Positions 33,874-44,400 of a stretch of DNA of 64,000 bases are shown here, one piece after another; position 1 is the first letter of the stretch; each line of letters begins with the position of its first letter. The notes beneath the pieces were generated by a model, which saw only the letters and a list, made by a program, of their open reading frames with translations, was not told where the DNA came from and did no database searches. Position numbers and translations under genes: made by a program. The DNA lies in the NCBI RefSeq assembly GCF_001557875.1, contig NZ_LNRF01000001.1, positions 930,001-994,000 on the forward strand. The letters are read 5' to 3'. This stretch comes from Vibrio splendidus (lineage in GTDB: Bacteria > Pseudomonadota > Gammaproteobacteria > Enterobacterales > Vibrionaceae).

Positions 33874-34986
33874 TTGAGTACTTTGTTTACAGAAACCCGC
33901 CTTGGCAAGATGACACTAAAGAACCGCTTCATGAGAAGTGCAACGTGGGAAAATATGGCCACCGAAGATGGCCATATGACAGATAAACTGTACGCTATCT
34001 ATGAAGAGTTGGCTCAAGGTGAAGTCGGCCTGATCGTGACGGGTTACGCGAACATCGTCGAAGAAGAAAAGCCGAATGCGGGCATGATGGGTATGTATAA
34101 CGACTCATTCATTGAAGAGTATCAAAAGCTGACTCAACTGGTGCACGATAACGACTCTAAAATCGTGATGCAATTGGCTTATGGTGGTACCAAAACCACG
34201 CATGATCTTGGCGAACGAGTGATCTACGCACCAAGTGAGGTTCCAGAAAAAGGAACTCAAACACTAGGCAAAGCGATGACCAAAGAGGAAATCGACTACA
34301 TTGTTGACGCCTTTGCTCAAGCATCTTTGAGAGCACAGAAGTCAGGTTTTGATGGCGTTGAAATTCATGCCGCTCACACTTACCTGATTAATCAGTTCTT
34401 AAGCCCTTACTACAACCAACGTGAAGATGAATACGGCGGTAGCTTAGAAAACCGCATGAGATTCTTGTTAGAGATCTATACCGCGACGCGTAAGCTGGTG
34501 GGTGATGATTTCCCTATCTTAGTTAAGCTTACAGCTTCGGAGTTTTTTGAAGGTGGCGTTACCTTCGACGAAACACGCATTGTCTGTAAAAAGCTTGAAC
34601 AAGTGGGTGTGGATGGCATTGTCGTATCAGGTAATATTCATGGTAAAGCAGACACTATGATTGGCGAATCGCACGATGGTTTTACCATTCAAGCTGAAGG
34701 CTATTTCCATGAGTATGGTCACGCGATCAGCCAAGACGTTAATATCCCAGTTATCACGGTTGGTGGTCTGACGGATTTTGATGCTATCGAAGCGATTGCA
34801 AACAACACAGGCATTGAATACTTCGCGCTTTCAAGACCGCTGCTGTCTGAACCGCATTTAGTTAAGCGTTGGAAGGAAGGGGATAGAAGCCCTGTTGAAT
34901 GCGAACGATGCTCTAAGTGTCGTGCTAAGCGCGGTAACTTCTGTGTGGTGAATAAAGACAGGAAAGTACAGCTTGCTCGTATGTAA
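33874..34986 (+). CDS. Old-yellow-enzyme family NADH:flavin oxidoreductase
   Basis: 370 residues, an FMN-binding TIM barrel. The start is TTG, supported by AGGA 6 nt upstream. Key segments are LKNRFMRSATWENM, GLIVTGYANI, the substrate-binding HAAHTYLINQFLSP with NQREDEYGGSLENRMRF, VKLTASEFFEGG, and the phosphate-binding VITVGGL. The C-terminus has a Cys cluster (CERCSKCRAKRGNFC) near the barrel end, resembling the Fe-S ligands of larger family members, though no second domain follows. Such enzymes reduce enones, nitro compounds or similar electrophiles with NAD(P)H. Confidence 0.88.
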   Translation: MSTLFTETRLGKMTLKNRFMRSATWENMATEDGHMTDKLYAIYEELAQGEVGLIVTGYANIVEEEKPNAGMMGMYNDSFIEEYQKLTQLVHDNDSKIVMQLAYGGTKTTHDLGERVIYAPSEVPEKGTQTLGKAMTKEEIDYIVDAFAQASLRAQKSGFDGVEIHAAHTYLINQFLSPYYNQREDEYGGSLENRMRFLLEIYTATRKLVGDDFPILVKLTASEFFEGGVTFDETRIVCKKLEQVGVDGIVVSGNIHGKADTMIGESHDGFTIQAEGYFHEYGHAISQDVNIPVITVGGLTDFDAIEAIANNTGIEYFALSRPLLSEPHLVKRWKEGDRSPVECERCSKCRAKRGNFCVVNKDRKVQLARM

Positions 34987-35406
34987 TCGCTGAACCAAGC
35001 TCCAAGCGTGAGCCGAAATTTATAGCCGAGCCTATGTTTGAGCCTGTGTAATCGCGCGGGCTCTATTCATTCCGTATTCTATGAAACGAAATTTGAAACC
35101 TTAATAATCACATCTGACTGTCAAATTGGTGCGATTAAACAGATACACTACACCTGTAAATTATCCAACCAAGTTATCGATAACAAGCTGAGCAAACTTT
35201 GAAATTACTTCCTCTTCTTAAGCAACCTCGAATCCACTGACGACTCTTTAGTTTTAGCGACTTTGCTATGATTTAAGCGTGATACTCATTATTCATCCCA
35301 GTAAACCCTGTGTTTATAGGGCATTAGTTTGTACACCTTGGATTTGTAGCGTCGAACATTTTGATATTGAAACGAATAAAACTAAATAGATCATTCAGAG
35401 GTAAAA
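34987..35406. other. Intergenic region with no recognised feature
   Basis: 420 nt between the flavin oxidoreductase and the acetyltransferase. AT-rich; probably holds the acetyltransferase promoter. No hairpin with T-run, repeat or supported small gene was found. Confidence 0.45.
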
Positions 35407-36042
35407 ATGCAAAAGAAGCATTGGTCCAAATTCGAGTTGCTACATGAAGTCGTAACCAACCCCAATATTCACGTAAAAGGTCAACACAGTTATTACAGTG
35501 ATTGCTGGGATAATGGCTTTGAACAATCGGTTGTGCGCTATTTACACGGCGATGAAGTCAGTCGCCAGTGGGAGCCTAGATGGGACATCGACGAACTCTA
35601 TATCGGTGATTATGTCTGTATTGGCGCAGAGGTTGTGATTTTAATGGGCGGTAACCATACACACAGAGTTGATTGGTTTTCATTGTATCCATTTATGGAT
35701 GTCATCGACGACGCCTACATTGGCAAAGGCGATACTCACATTGAAGATGGGGTGTGGTTAGGTATGCGAGCGATGGTGATGCCCGGCGTGACGATTGGCG
35801 AAGGTGCTGTGGTTGCTGCGAATAGTGTGGTGACTAAAGACGTCGCTCCCTACAGCATTGTCGGTGGTTCTCCTGCCAAAGTGGTTAAACACCGTTTTGA
35901 TGAGTCCGTTATTGATGAGCTCATTTCAATGAAGATATACGATTGGCCAGAAGAGAAGTTTGAAGCACTGAAACCGTATTTATGTAACTCAGACTTTTCA
36001 AAGTTAAAGCAGGCGATAACGGATTACGACAATGGTTTGTAA
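35407..36042 (+). CDS. CatB/Vat-like hexapeptide-repeat acetyltransferase
   Basis: 211 residues, matching the xenobiotic acetyltransferase family. Hexapeptide left-handed beta-helix repeats run from about 70 to 165 (IGDYVCIGAEVVI; IEDGVWLGMRAMVMPGVTIGEGAVVAANSVVTKDV), and the catalytic His is in GGNHTHRVDW. The acetyl-CoA-binding end PYSIVGGSPAKVVKHRF is conserved. Family members acetylate chloramphenicol or streptogramins, but many chromosomal Vibrio homologues have unknown substrates, so resistance is not claimed. An AGAGGT ribosome-binding site precedes the ATG. Confidence 0.88.
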   Translation: MQKKHWSKFELLHEVVTNPNIHVKGQHSYYSDCWDNGFEQSVVRYLHGDEVSRQWEPRWDIDELYIGDYVCIGAEVVILMGGNHTHRVDWFSLYPFMDVIDDAYIGKGDTHIEDGVWLGMRAMVMPGVTIGEGAVVAANSVVTKDVAPYSIVGGSPAKVVKHRFDESVIDELISMKIYDWPEEKFEALKPYLCNSDFSKLKQAITDYDNGL

Positions 36043-36194
36043 GGAGTGTTTTTAAGGTACAGATATAGCCACAGATTTGTGTAAAAAGACCTGTGTCATA
36101 TTTATATTGAAAAACACGTTAAATCAGTTCGTTACCTTGCAATACCCAATATGGTGTACCAATCTTATTTCATAAGCATGGATAAGGATTGTGT

Positions 36195-37841
36195 ATGCCT
36201 GTAACGTCAGTAAAAAATAATGGGGTAGTAAGAAAAGTCTTACTGCCTTCTTTACTTATTAACCTTTTGTCATTAGCCGTTCCATTAACGGTTCTCCAGA
36301 TCTACGATCGCATTCTTCCCAATCAAAGCTATGGTACGGCCACACTGCTTTTAGCGGGGGCGACACTAGCCGTAGCCATGGAAGCACTCATACGTTTTGT
36401 CCGCACTTGGCTTTTGTCTGCGGCGGCTAGCAATACAGAAAAAGCCACTTATCAAACCTTGGTTGAAAGGGTGACGACTGCATCATCAGGCCACCTTCGT
36501 AAGCTCGGTGTGGGTGGTGTCGAAGAGGGGTTAGGGTCGGTATCCAAAGTTAAGGATTGGTATTCTGGTGGAATAATCTCTGGCTTTATCGATTTACCTT
36601 TTGCATTGATATTTTTAGGGTTGGTGGCTTATATCGGCGGTGAGCTAGTGGCAATACCTTTGGCAGTTTGGCTGATTACTCTCGGAATTGTCTGGTTATC
36701 TTCGATTCGCGTTAAAAGCCTAAGTGAAGAAGCTTCCCAAGATGAGCAGGAGCGAAAAGCGTTTTTGATTTTGCTGAGCCAAACCATACAGGGAATCAAA
36801 CGTCAGGCCGTTGAGTCTCGAATCTTCAATCAGTTCAAATCCCTCAATAATGTTCGTTCTCAGTCTAAAGCGAGAGAAGAGGAACAGAATGCCTTCGCTC
36901 AAGAGTGTATTCAGCTTGCAGCATTAGCGACGTCAGTTTTACTGGTGATTACGGGGAGTTTATGGGTGTTGGATGGCCAGTTAACCACTGGTGGCTTGGC
37001 GGCATGTTCTATCTTATCTGGCAGAGCGGTTGCGCCTTTGAGTGCTCTGGTTGGGGTTAGAATCAAGCTTAATTCAATACACAGTGCCAATCAGGCAATA
37101 GAAAAATTGAGTGACTTATCATTATCGGAATCTTCAGATTCTGAGCAAGCTGAGAGCTACTTATTTGACTTTGAGGTGTTGGAAATCAAGCAAGCGACCG
37201 TTGAAAGATACGGTGAACTCGCTCATGCAGATGTGACGTTAAATAAAGGCGAACTAGTGTTGTTAGAGAGTGAAGATCGCCATACCAATAGTCACTTACT
37301 GTCTTCGATAGCAGGGATTGATGATCTAAAAGCGGGGGAGTGCTTCATTAACGGAGCTGCCGTTTCAATCGCATCGGTAACCAACATTGCAGCCTACTGT
37401 GGCGTTAAAGGACAACTGGTGTCGGGGACCATTCTTGATAACTTGTGTGGCTTTGACCCTGAGAAAACGCAAAGTGCCAGTGACTATGCTAAGCGTTTGG
37501 GTTTAACCAAGGAAATCACTCGATTACCCGATGGACTAGAGACACAAATTGGCCATACAAGTGCTTCTTTGTTGAGTATGGGCAATATTAAAATGCTCAA
37601 TATTGCGGCTCAATTGGCGAGTGGCAAGCCCGTTATTATGATAGAAAGACCGGATTCGTCACTCGATCTCAATGCTCTCGGTAACCTTGTTAAGGTGCTG
37701 GAAGAAGAAGTGACGGCAGGACGGACGATACTGATGGTGAGCTATCATTCTAAACTTCGCGAATTGGCTAATCGAATCATTACAGTGGAAAGTCGAACTA
37801 TTGCGGTCGACAGCGAGAACAACCAGGAGGCTATCGTATGA
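36195..37841 (+). CDS. Degenerate type I secretion ABC half-transporter (first of pair)
   Basis: 548 residues from ATG 36195 (AAGGA 6 nt upstream; in-frame TTG 36189 rejected). The membrane domain (about 15-290) matches type I secretion ABC proteins: SLAVPLTVLQIYDRILPN, the FIDLPFALIFLGL helix and GGLAACSILSGRAVAPL. The nucleotide-binding domain is degenerate. The Walker A position reads ESEDRHTNSH with no Gly-rich loop or Lys, the signature is LSMGN instead of LSGGQ, and Walker B has ER where DE is expected. The D-loop SSLD and the switch His (SYH) persist. It cannot bind ATP normally and probably forms a heterodimer with the next gene, which it overlaps by 4 nt. Confidence 0.85.
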   Translation: MPVTSVKNNGVVRKVLLPSLLINLLSLAVPLTVLQIYDRILPNQSYGTATLLLAGATLAVAMEALIRFVRTWLLSAAASNTEKATYQTLVERVTTASSGHLRKLGVGGVEEGLGSVSKVKDWYSGGIISGFIDLPFALIFLGLVAYIGGELVAIPLAVWLITLGIVWLSSIRVKSLSEEASQDEQERKAFLILLSQTIQGIKRQAVESRIFNQFKSLNNVRSQSKAREEEQNAFAQECIQLAALATSVLLVITGSLWVLDGQLTTGGLAACSILSGRAVAPLSALVGVRIKLNSIHSANQAIEKLSDLSLSESSDSEQAESYLFDFEVLEIKQATVERYGELAHADVTLNKGELVLLESEDRHTNSHLLSSIAGIDDLKAGECFINGAAVSIASVTNIAAYCGVKGQLVSGTILDNLCGFDPEKTQSASDYAKRLGLTKEITRLPDGLETQIGHTSASLLSMGNIKMLNIAAQLASGKPVIMIERPDSSLDLNALGNLVKVLEEEVTAGRTILMVSYHSKLRELANRIITVESRTIAVDSENNQEAIV

Positions 37842-40042
37842 ATCGTTTAGATGCTAGCAATCATGCAGATACGAATGGTCGAAAAGAGGTGATGAACCAT
37901 TTAGAAAATGAAAGCCTTTCTGTCCTTAAGCAGTTGGAAGTGAATGCGAATATCCAGTTGTTCGCACATCAATGGGTCGATGAAAATGGGATTGAATCAA
38001 TCGACGATATGTTTGCCTTGTTCGATAGGCTTGCATTGCCCTATCGCTTGGTTGCCAACCTAGATGAAGTTGGTGAGCATAAATTGGTTTTACTGGTGCT
38101 TGGTGAAAATGAGCTGGTTTCTGGTCATTTAGAATCCAAACAATTTGTTGCCTTTAATGCCAATGACGACATCACCGATGTCCCTCAGTTTTGCATCGTT
38201 ATCGAAGGTCCACCACTAGAGAAGGCTTCTCCTGATTGGGTTGGCGAAAGGTTACATGCGTTTCGTCCCATCATTCCTAAATTGTTGTTGGTCAGTTTTA
38301 TCACCAACTTGTTTGCACTTGCCGTCCCCTTCATCACGATGTCGATTTATGACCATGTGATTGGTGGTGATGCAGGACATGAGCTGCAAGGTATCGCCAT
38401 TGGCGCGGCTTTGTTGTTTGTGATGATGGGTTGGTTAAGAACATTGCGCAGCCGAGTGTTTGCTTCAGTTTCAAACCGGGTGAGTCGTGAGATATCTCAA
38501 TCCCTCGTGCAGCGTCTGCTTCGAAATAGCTATGCTCAAAATCAGCAAACAGCCTCTTCTAGTCAGCAAAACCAAGTGATGTTGTCGGAGCGCATTTCAG
38601 GTGTGCTATCAGGACCACTCGGTAATGCGCTGTTTGATCTGCCATTCATTCTCATTTTTGTACTTGCGATCGGTGTGTTAGGTGGGTGGTTAGTACTGGT
38701 TCCAGCCGTCTCTTTAATCCTTTATTACTTGCTAGCAAAACGCTCGATACGCTCTAGCAGTAAGCGCTCGATGCAATCGACAGTGGCAGGTACGAATCGT
38801 CAAAACATGACCAATGAGCTGTCATCCAAACTCGCTTTTATTCGCAGTGCTGGATTCTCAGAGCACTGGATTCAACGCTTCAAAAAGGCCAATCTTCTTG
38901 CGTCTACTGTGACTTTTAATCAATCGGTTCTCCAGAGTCGTTACACCTCGATTTACTATTTCATTGGGGTTGGTTCGACATTAGCTGTGATGGGACTAGG
39001 GATAGGGCTTATTTTTGAACAAGTGATGACCCCGGGTGGCTTGATTGCTTCAATGATGTTGATATCTAAGGTAACGGGGCCTGCTCAGGTATTGGCAAAC
39101 AGCGCGATGCGTTTTAACAGCTTTAATCAATCCAAATTGCAAGTGAACCGTATCTTGTCTCAGCCGTCCGAGCGTGAATTCAGTTACCAGCATCACCCGT
39201 TACCTGTGGTAGCGCCTAACTTGAAATTAGACCAAGTGACACTGCGCTATCCTAAACAGAGTCGCCCGGCCTTGAATGGGGTCAGTTTTGATATTGAAAC
39301 CGGTGAAATTGTCGCGATTACCGGCCCTTCTGGGAGCGGTAAATCAACATTGATCGAAGTGCTGTCTGGCTTGCAGCCTATCCAAAATGGCATGGTCGAG
39401 CTTGAAGGCGTTAACCTCGTTCAATACGATCCGCAGCTTTATCGCCACTGGTGTTTCATTCGAGCCGCATATCCTGATTTGCTCACGCTGAGTATTCGAG
39501 AGTGGCTAAACGACGGTCACAAAGTCGAAGACCAGAAGATGATCTCTGCGATTGAAATGGTCGGCGGAAAGCGTTGGTTCGAGACATTGTCAGGTGGGCT
39601 AGACACCTCCATCAGTAGTATTCAGCCGGATAGCCTTTTTGACATGTTGTCTGGTAGCGTCGCGCAAATCCTTATTGATGCAAAAGCGTTGGTTTATGAC
39701 TACCCAATGTTCTTAATGGATAACCCTGTGCCTGATGCTCATCCAAACGCTAAGCGTATATTTGGTGAGTTTGTGCAGTCGAAAAAAGGAAAAGCAACAG
39801 TGATCTACACGTCCCACGATCCGGATTTAATCAAGCTTGCCGATAAAGTGGTGGTATTAAATGAAGGTGCAGTGGTTTATGCCGGTCCATTAGAGCCGAA
39901 GCAGTCTTCGGAGCAGGAACAGCGTTCGGAGCAGGAACAGCGTTCGGAGCCTCAAACTTCTCAAGAACAAGATCCGGCTGCTCAGCAAGACGCAGCCCCA
40001 CAAGAACAATCAGAGTCTAAGCAAGGAGTCGCTAATGGCTAA
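37838..40042 (+). CDS. Type I secretion ABC half-transporter with N-terminal C39-like domain (second of pair)
   Basis: 734 residues. The N-terminal region (about 25-130) occupies the place of the C39-like domain of RTX exporters but lacks a recognisable catalytic Cys-His pair. The membrane domain is at about 145-440 (LFALAVPFITMSIYDHVI; ALFDLPFILIFVLAIGVL). The nucleotide-binding domain is at about 460-680. Walker A is intact (GPSGSGKST, 496-504) but the signature is LSGSV (604-608) and Walker B ends D628-N629, so the catalytic Glu is Asn. The C-terminal tail (about 688-734) is Gln/Glu-rich. It overlaps both neighbours (4 nt and 8 nt). AGGAGG precedes the ATG. Confidence 0.87.
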   Translation: MNRLDASNHADTNGRKEVMNHLENESLSVLKQLEVNANIQLFAHQWVDENGIESIDDMFALFDRLALPYRLVANLDEVGEHKLVLLVLGENELVSGHLESKQFVAFNANDDITDVPQFCIVIEGPPLEKASPDWVGERLHAFRPIIPKLLLVSFITNLFALAVPFITMSIYDHVIGGDAGHELQGIAIGAALLFVMMGWLRTLRSRVFASVSNRVSREISQSLVQRLLRNSYAQNQQTASSSQQNQVMLSERISGVLSGPLGNALFDLPFILIFVLAIGVLGGWLVLVPAVSLILYYLLAKRSIRSSSKRSMQSTVAGTNRQNMTNELSSKLAFIRSAGFSEHWIQRFKKANLLASTVTFNQSVLQSRYTSIYYFIGVGSTLAVMGLGIGLIFEQVMTPGGLIASMMLISKVTGPAQVLANSAMRFNSFNQSKLQVNRILSQPSEREFSYQHHPLPVVAPNLKLDQVTLRYPKQSRPALNGVSFDIETGEIVAITGPSGSGKSTLIEVLSGLQPIQNGMVELEGVNLVQYDPQLYRHWCFIRAAYPDLLTLSIREWLNDGHKVEDQKMISAIEMVGGKRWFETLSGGLDTSISSIQPDSLFDMLSGSVAQILIDAKALVYDYPMFLMDNPVPDAHPNAKRIFGEFVQSKKGKATVIYTSHDPDLIKLADKVVVLNEGAVVYAGPLEPKQSSEQEQRSEQEQRSEPQTSQEQDPAAQQDAAPQEQSESKQGVANG
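39907..39950 (+). repeat. 18-nt tandem repeat in the tail of the second ABC gene
   Basis: Two exact copies of an 18-nt unit (39907-39924, 39925-39942) plus a partial third. It encodes repeated SEQEQR, within the hydrophilic C-terminal tail. Copy number could vary by slippage without changing the frame. Confidence 0.8.
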
Positions 40043-41348
40043 ACAACCTATCGAGAAGGGCAAGCGCTACGGTGAACTTGTTGAATCACAAAATACGGCT
40101 CGAACATTGGCATTTGCGACGTGGTCAGTTGCTTTGTGTGTTATCGCTTTTGCCACTTGGTCTGTCGTCACCCAAGTTGATGAAATTGCTAAAGCCAAAG
40201 GCGCAGTCATTCCAGAAGGCGAGAAGCAAGTATTACAAAGCGCGATTGGCGGTAAATTAAAGCAAATTCTCGTTAAAGAAGGTCAGTTGGTCGAGAAAGG
40301 TCAGCCGCTTGTTGAGTTTGATGCGACCTTCCAACGTACCGCTCTTGAAGAATTGAAATCTCAACAAGTGACGCTTCTAGCCAGTGTAGAACGTATGAAT
40401 GCTCTGCTAGAACAACGTGAGCCAAACCTTGCTGAGTTTGAAGTCGATTACCCAGAGATCGTTAGCCAACAAAAAGCGCAGCTGAACGCGCAAAAAGCCC
40501 TCTACTTCCAAAAGCGTGTGGTGCTTGAGAAAGAGAGCGAGCAGATTGCAGAGCAGCTTCGTAGTGTAGATAAGTCACTGCCTAGCTACGAGAAAGAGCT
40601 GAATGCGACCAAGCAAGAGCTGAACATACTAGAGAAGGGTTATAAAGCGGGCAATATTTCACGTTTACGTGTGCTTGAAATGCGACAAAAGCTGGCCAGT
40701 ATCGAACAGAAAATCGAAGAAGCTCGTGGTAAGAAAGCGGTGTTAATCAAGCAAGCAGACCGCACAGAGCAAAAAATTGAACAGCTTTTAGCAGAGGCGA
40801 AGGCGAAAGTCAGCGACGATCGTTCTAAAGCCGTATCTGACTTATCAGCATTGAATGCTAGAGTTCGTTCAAGCCAAGCTAAATTGACCAACACCATGTT
40901 GGTGTCACCGCTACAAGGCTTGGTGCAAAGCCTGCCAAGCACGCAAAACGGTGGTGTTATTCAGCCAGGTGGCACGGTGGTTGAAATCGTTCCTGTTGGT
41001 GGGAAAGCCGATTTTAAAGCTCGTTTGTCGCCAAGAGATATTGGTTTTGTGAGTGTAGGGCAGCCGACTCGAATCAAGATTGATGCGTTTGATTACAGCC
41101 GCTTTGGGGCGCTAAAAGGGGCGGTTGAGAGTATTTCACCGACCACCAGTCAAAGCGAGCGAGGCGAGATTTACTATGAAGTAGTCGTCTCGGTTGATAC
41201 GCCATATTTTCGCGATAACCCAGAAAGCTTTTCTATTTTGCCAGGTATGACGGGTGAAGTTGACATCACTACGGGTGAGAAGTCTGTGTTCCAGTACCTT
41301 TGGAAACCGATTTACACCAATGTCAGTGTCGCATTTGGTGAAAGGTAA
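40035..41348 (+). CDS. HlyD-family type I secretion membrane fusion protein
   Basis: 437 residues. Short cytoplasmic N-terminus, one membrane helix (LAFATWSVALCVIAFATWSVV, about 25-45), lipoyl half (AKGAVIPEGEKQVLQSAIGGKLKQILVKEGQLVEKGQPLVEFD), long coiled coil (about 115-270), second lipoyl half (VSPLQGLVQSLPSTQNGGVIQPGGTVVEIVPVGG), and the C-terminal beta domain (LPGMTGEVDITTGEKSVFQYLWKPI). This is the LapC/HlyD/PrtE layout. It completes the inner-membrane part of the secretion system; the outer-membrane TolC-like partner is not encoded in this cluster. It overlaps the ABC gene by 8 nt. Confidence 0.92.
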   Translation: MAKQPIEKGKRYGELVESQNTARTLAFATWSVALCVIAFATWSVVTQVDEIAKAKGAVIPEGEKQVLQSAIGGKLKQILVKEGQLVEKGQPLVEFDATFQRTALEELKSQQVTLLASVERMNALLEQREPNLAEFEVDYPEIVSQQKAQLNAQKALYFQKRVVLEKESEQIAEQLRSVDKSLPSYEKELNATKQELNILEKGYKAGNISRLRVLEMRQKLASIEQKIEEARGKKAVLIKQADRTEQKIEQLLAEAKAKVSDDRSKAVSDLSALNARVRSSQAKLTNTMLVSPLQGLVQSLPSTQNGGVIQPGGTVVEIVPVGGKADFKARLSPRDIGFVSVGQPTRIKIDAFDYSRFGALKGAVESISPTTSQSERGEIYYEVVVSVDTPYFRDNPESFSILPGMTGEVDITTGEKSVFQYLWKPIYTNVSVAFGER

Positions 41349-41399
41349 TCGTTATAAAGAGTCGCTGAGAGTAAACGAATAACCACAGCAAATAATAAA

Positions 41400-41424
41400 A
41401 AGGGAGCACATTATGTGCTCCCTT
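41400..41424. terminator. Bidirectional terminator between the secretion genes and the giant protein gene
   Basis: Perfect 11-bp stem (AAGGGAGCACA at 41400-41410 with TGTGCTCCCTT at 41414-41424), loop TTA, with an A-run upstream. It serves the convergent HlyD and giant repeat-protein genes. Confidence 0.9.
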
Positions 41425-41444
41425 CTGTTTGGTCTCGTTATCGC

Positions 41445-44400
41445 TTAACTGTTTGGATCAATGTCCGGCAGCCCGTCTACGTCGTTGTGATGGTGGTGTT
41501 CATCATCTTGGTTATGGTTGATGTTTGCATCATGGTGTTCCAGCGCGTCTGACATATCCAAGTGCGCTTGGTCGTGTGTGGCTGCATCTGGTTGGTCGAC
41601 TTGTGCAAGTACGATATCCATATCCGCAGGTTGATCGAGAACCGTTGTCGATGTTGCATCGGGTTTAATGCCCAATGCATCCAGATAAGCGGCTGCACCA
41701 TGGTGGTTGGTTTTCTGATCGGGTTCTTGATGGGTCTGCTGGGTTAAATCCAGATTACTATCATCGCTTAGAGTGACGGTAAAGTCGGCTTGCGAAGCTA
41801 TGTCTGGCTCGTCATGTTGAACAGGAGGCGGTGGTGGGGGAGCTGGGTGAGATGCATGGACAACAGGTGTGATCGTCATATCAACCACTTCCGTTCCAAT
41901 AGTAAGCTTGCCACTATGCCCTGGCCCATGACTGAGTATCTGGACGTTCACGTGGGCGACTACTTCATCTTGATTTGTCCCTTGCAGCGCCACTTCAAAT
42001 TTATCTTCATGTTGACCGATGCCTGAAGCGCTGCCATGAGGACCCGTGTGTACTTGGGCTTGCTCTTGATAATGTAAATGACCAGTCTGAGGATCAATAG
42101 TTAATGTCCCGTATTGGCCATGATGACTAGTGACGTACTGTCCGTTAGGTAAATGGATTCGCCAACCGCTTTGTGCTGTTGGTACCGGAGTTAAAGATGG
42201 CAACAGTGGAGGAACCCCAAGCGTGCCAGACACTTGGTGACTTCCTGATGGTGGCCTGACAACGATCGGTTCAGGTATAGCGCTTGCAGCAAAACCTTGG
42301 CTACCTGCGGTATTACCGTGTTCGTCAGTCATTGTTGCTTGTACATTAGAACCGGGATGAACTTCAATTTGTATTCCATGCTGCAGAGTATGAGCATCTA
42401 ATACATGATCTTGTCCGTTAACGACAAGATGCTCTCCGATTTTGGCATCACCAGGAGGCGTAACGGTTGCAGTGATCGTGTTTGCTTGTCCTCGGGCGAT
42501 TTCAGCTTTGCTGTATAAGTTGTCTGCCCCAGCGTTTTCAAAGGTAATCGTAGGAACGCTAACCTGTGTATCGATTTGGTAAGTAACATCTGCAGTGGCT
42601 TGAGCGCTGTTACCTGCGCTATCTGTTACCGCTATTGATGCCTCTATTTTTTGATCAGTATCAGCTATGAGCTCACTGCCAGGTACGGCAATTGAATAGT
42701 GTCCTTTTGCATCGACCATGCCTGTATGCTGTGTCCCATTTACATATAAAGTCACAATGTCGCCTGCATTAAAATCGCCAGAAACGGATCCGGTGATGTC
42801 AATGGAGCTGTTAGATTCTTGAGCATTAATCACATTGTCGGCGGTAATCGGGTCTGTTTGAATGCCGACGTGTACTTGCGTATCTATATGGACGGAAAGA
42901 AGCGAAGAGGTAGCCGGTAGCACTGACGAAGGAGCCAACGCTTTGGCGATTAGATTATGATCGCCGTCCGATAAGTTGCTTACTGCAACACTATATTGTC
43001 CAGATGCATCAGACAGCGCGTGTCCAACGGGTGTGGAACCATCGTAAACGGTCACTTGCGAATACGGAATATCAGTGTGCCCGGTAATCGTTGGGGTAGT
43101 GTCGTTGGTAAGGTTGTCAGTGTTCGACGAACCCGAGTCACTCGTCGATGCTAAATCCAATGTCACCGAGTTCGTTGGCGCTACGTTGTTGACCATTAGC
43201 AAGGTTGGTAGTGTCGTTGTAACCGTAGGTTGTTGAGGTACTGTGGTAGATATGACTAGGCCACCCGTTGGTGACATAGTGATATGTCCCGAGGCATCAA
43301 AGGTGATGAATTTCGAATCCTCAGTATGGCCGTCGTTAACTTTCACTTCGAATACATCGACACCATGATAGGTGTTGGTGGCAGAGTTATAACTCATCCC
43401 TGTGATAGACGTATTGGGTGTGTAGACGTAGTCACCAGTGTTTGGGTCGACCGATAATGAACCGAATTGACCCGTAGTATTGACGACAGAGAAGGTATGA
43501 GAGTCAGTCACATCCATATCAGTCTTTGTTAATGTACCCGTAGTCGATGATGTTTGGTTGACACCGAGAATTGGAGCATCGTTGGTGCCTTGAATTGTGA
43601 CTGTAATGACATGTGGAGTCCCGTCTTTAGATTGGATAGTGACGGTGTCAGTTAGAGTCTCACCTGCACCTAAGCCCTGAACTTCAGGTTTGCGGTTATC
43701 AATGTAATAGTTCCAGTTGCCATGTTGATCTATTTCCAGCTGTCCTCCCAGTTTTGATTGGTAAGGTGCCCATTCAGGATGAGTTGAAGCTGTTATCAAT
43801 GTTCTAAAATCGAAGCCTGACTCACCGGTATCCGTATCTGTCGCCGTTAATGTCCCACTTGTCTCAAGCTTATAAGAATAGTTTCCTTGTACAGAAGCGT
43901 GGACGTTGTGATCTTCAGTAACACTTCCCGTATCGACACCACTAAAAACAGCAGCATCATTGACGGCAGCAAGTGTTGTGTTCGCACCAGTATGAGTAAT
44001 ACCACCGTGTCTATCGGCAACATCGTAAGTAAAGTGGACCGTTCCGTTGTAATTAGGGGCGGGGTTAAAGGTAAAACTACCATCTGAATTTGATACTAAG
44101 CTACCGTGGTCAGCGGTTAAGTTTTGAACGTGTAACCAGCCTCTATCATTGGCATCTATATCGATAGCATTGGCGACTAATTGAGCTTGTGTAATATGGA
44201 TTGAAGTATCTTCTTTACCTGCAGGTAAAGTTACCTCACCACGTAATACAGTCGGAGCATCATTATTGCCATGCACAATAACCGATACGCTTTTCGAGAC
44301 ATGGCTACCATCAGTAGATACTGCCTCAACTGTAAAGTGTTCCCAATACTCGTCACCATCTCCTAATTTTGTCGCTTTACTCTGATCAACGTCATAATGC

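Noticed and set aside
35407..36042. Acquired chloramphenicol resistance gene
   Set aside because: Only family resemblance to CatB is seen; there are no mobile-element marks nearby and many chromosomal homologues have other or unknown substrates.
36195..37841. Frameshifted pseudogene explanation for the degenerate ABC protein
   Set aside because: The frame is continuous over the full expected length, has a good ribosome-binding site and keeps a 4-nt coupled overlap with the next gene.
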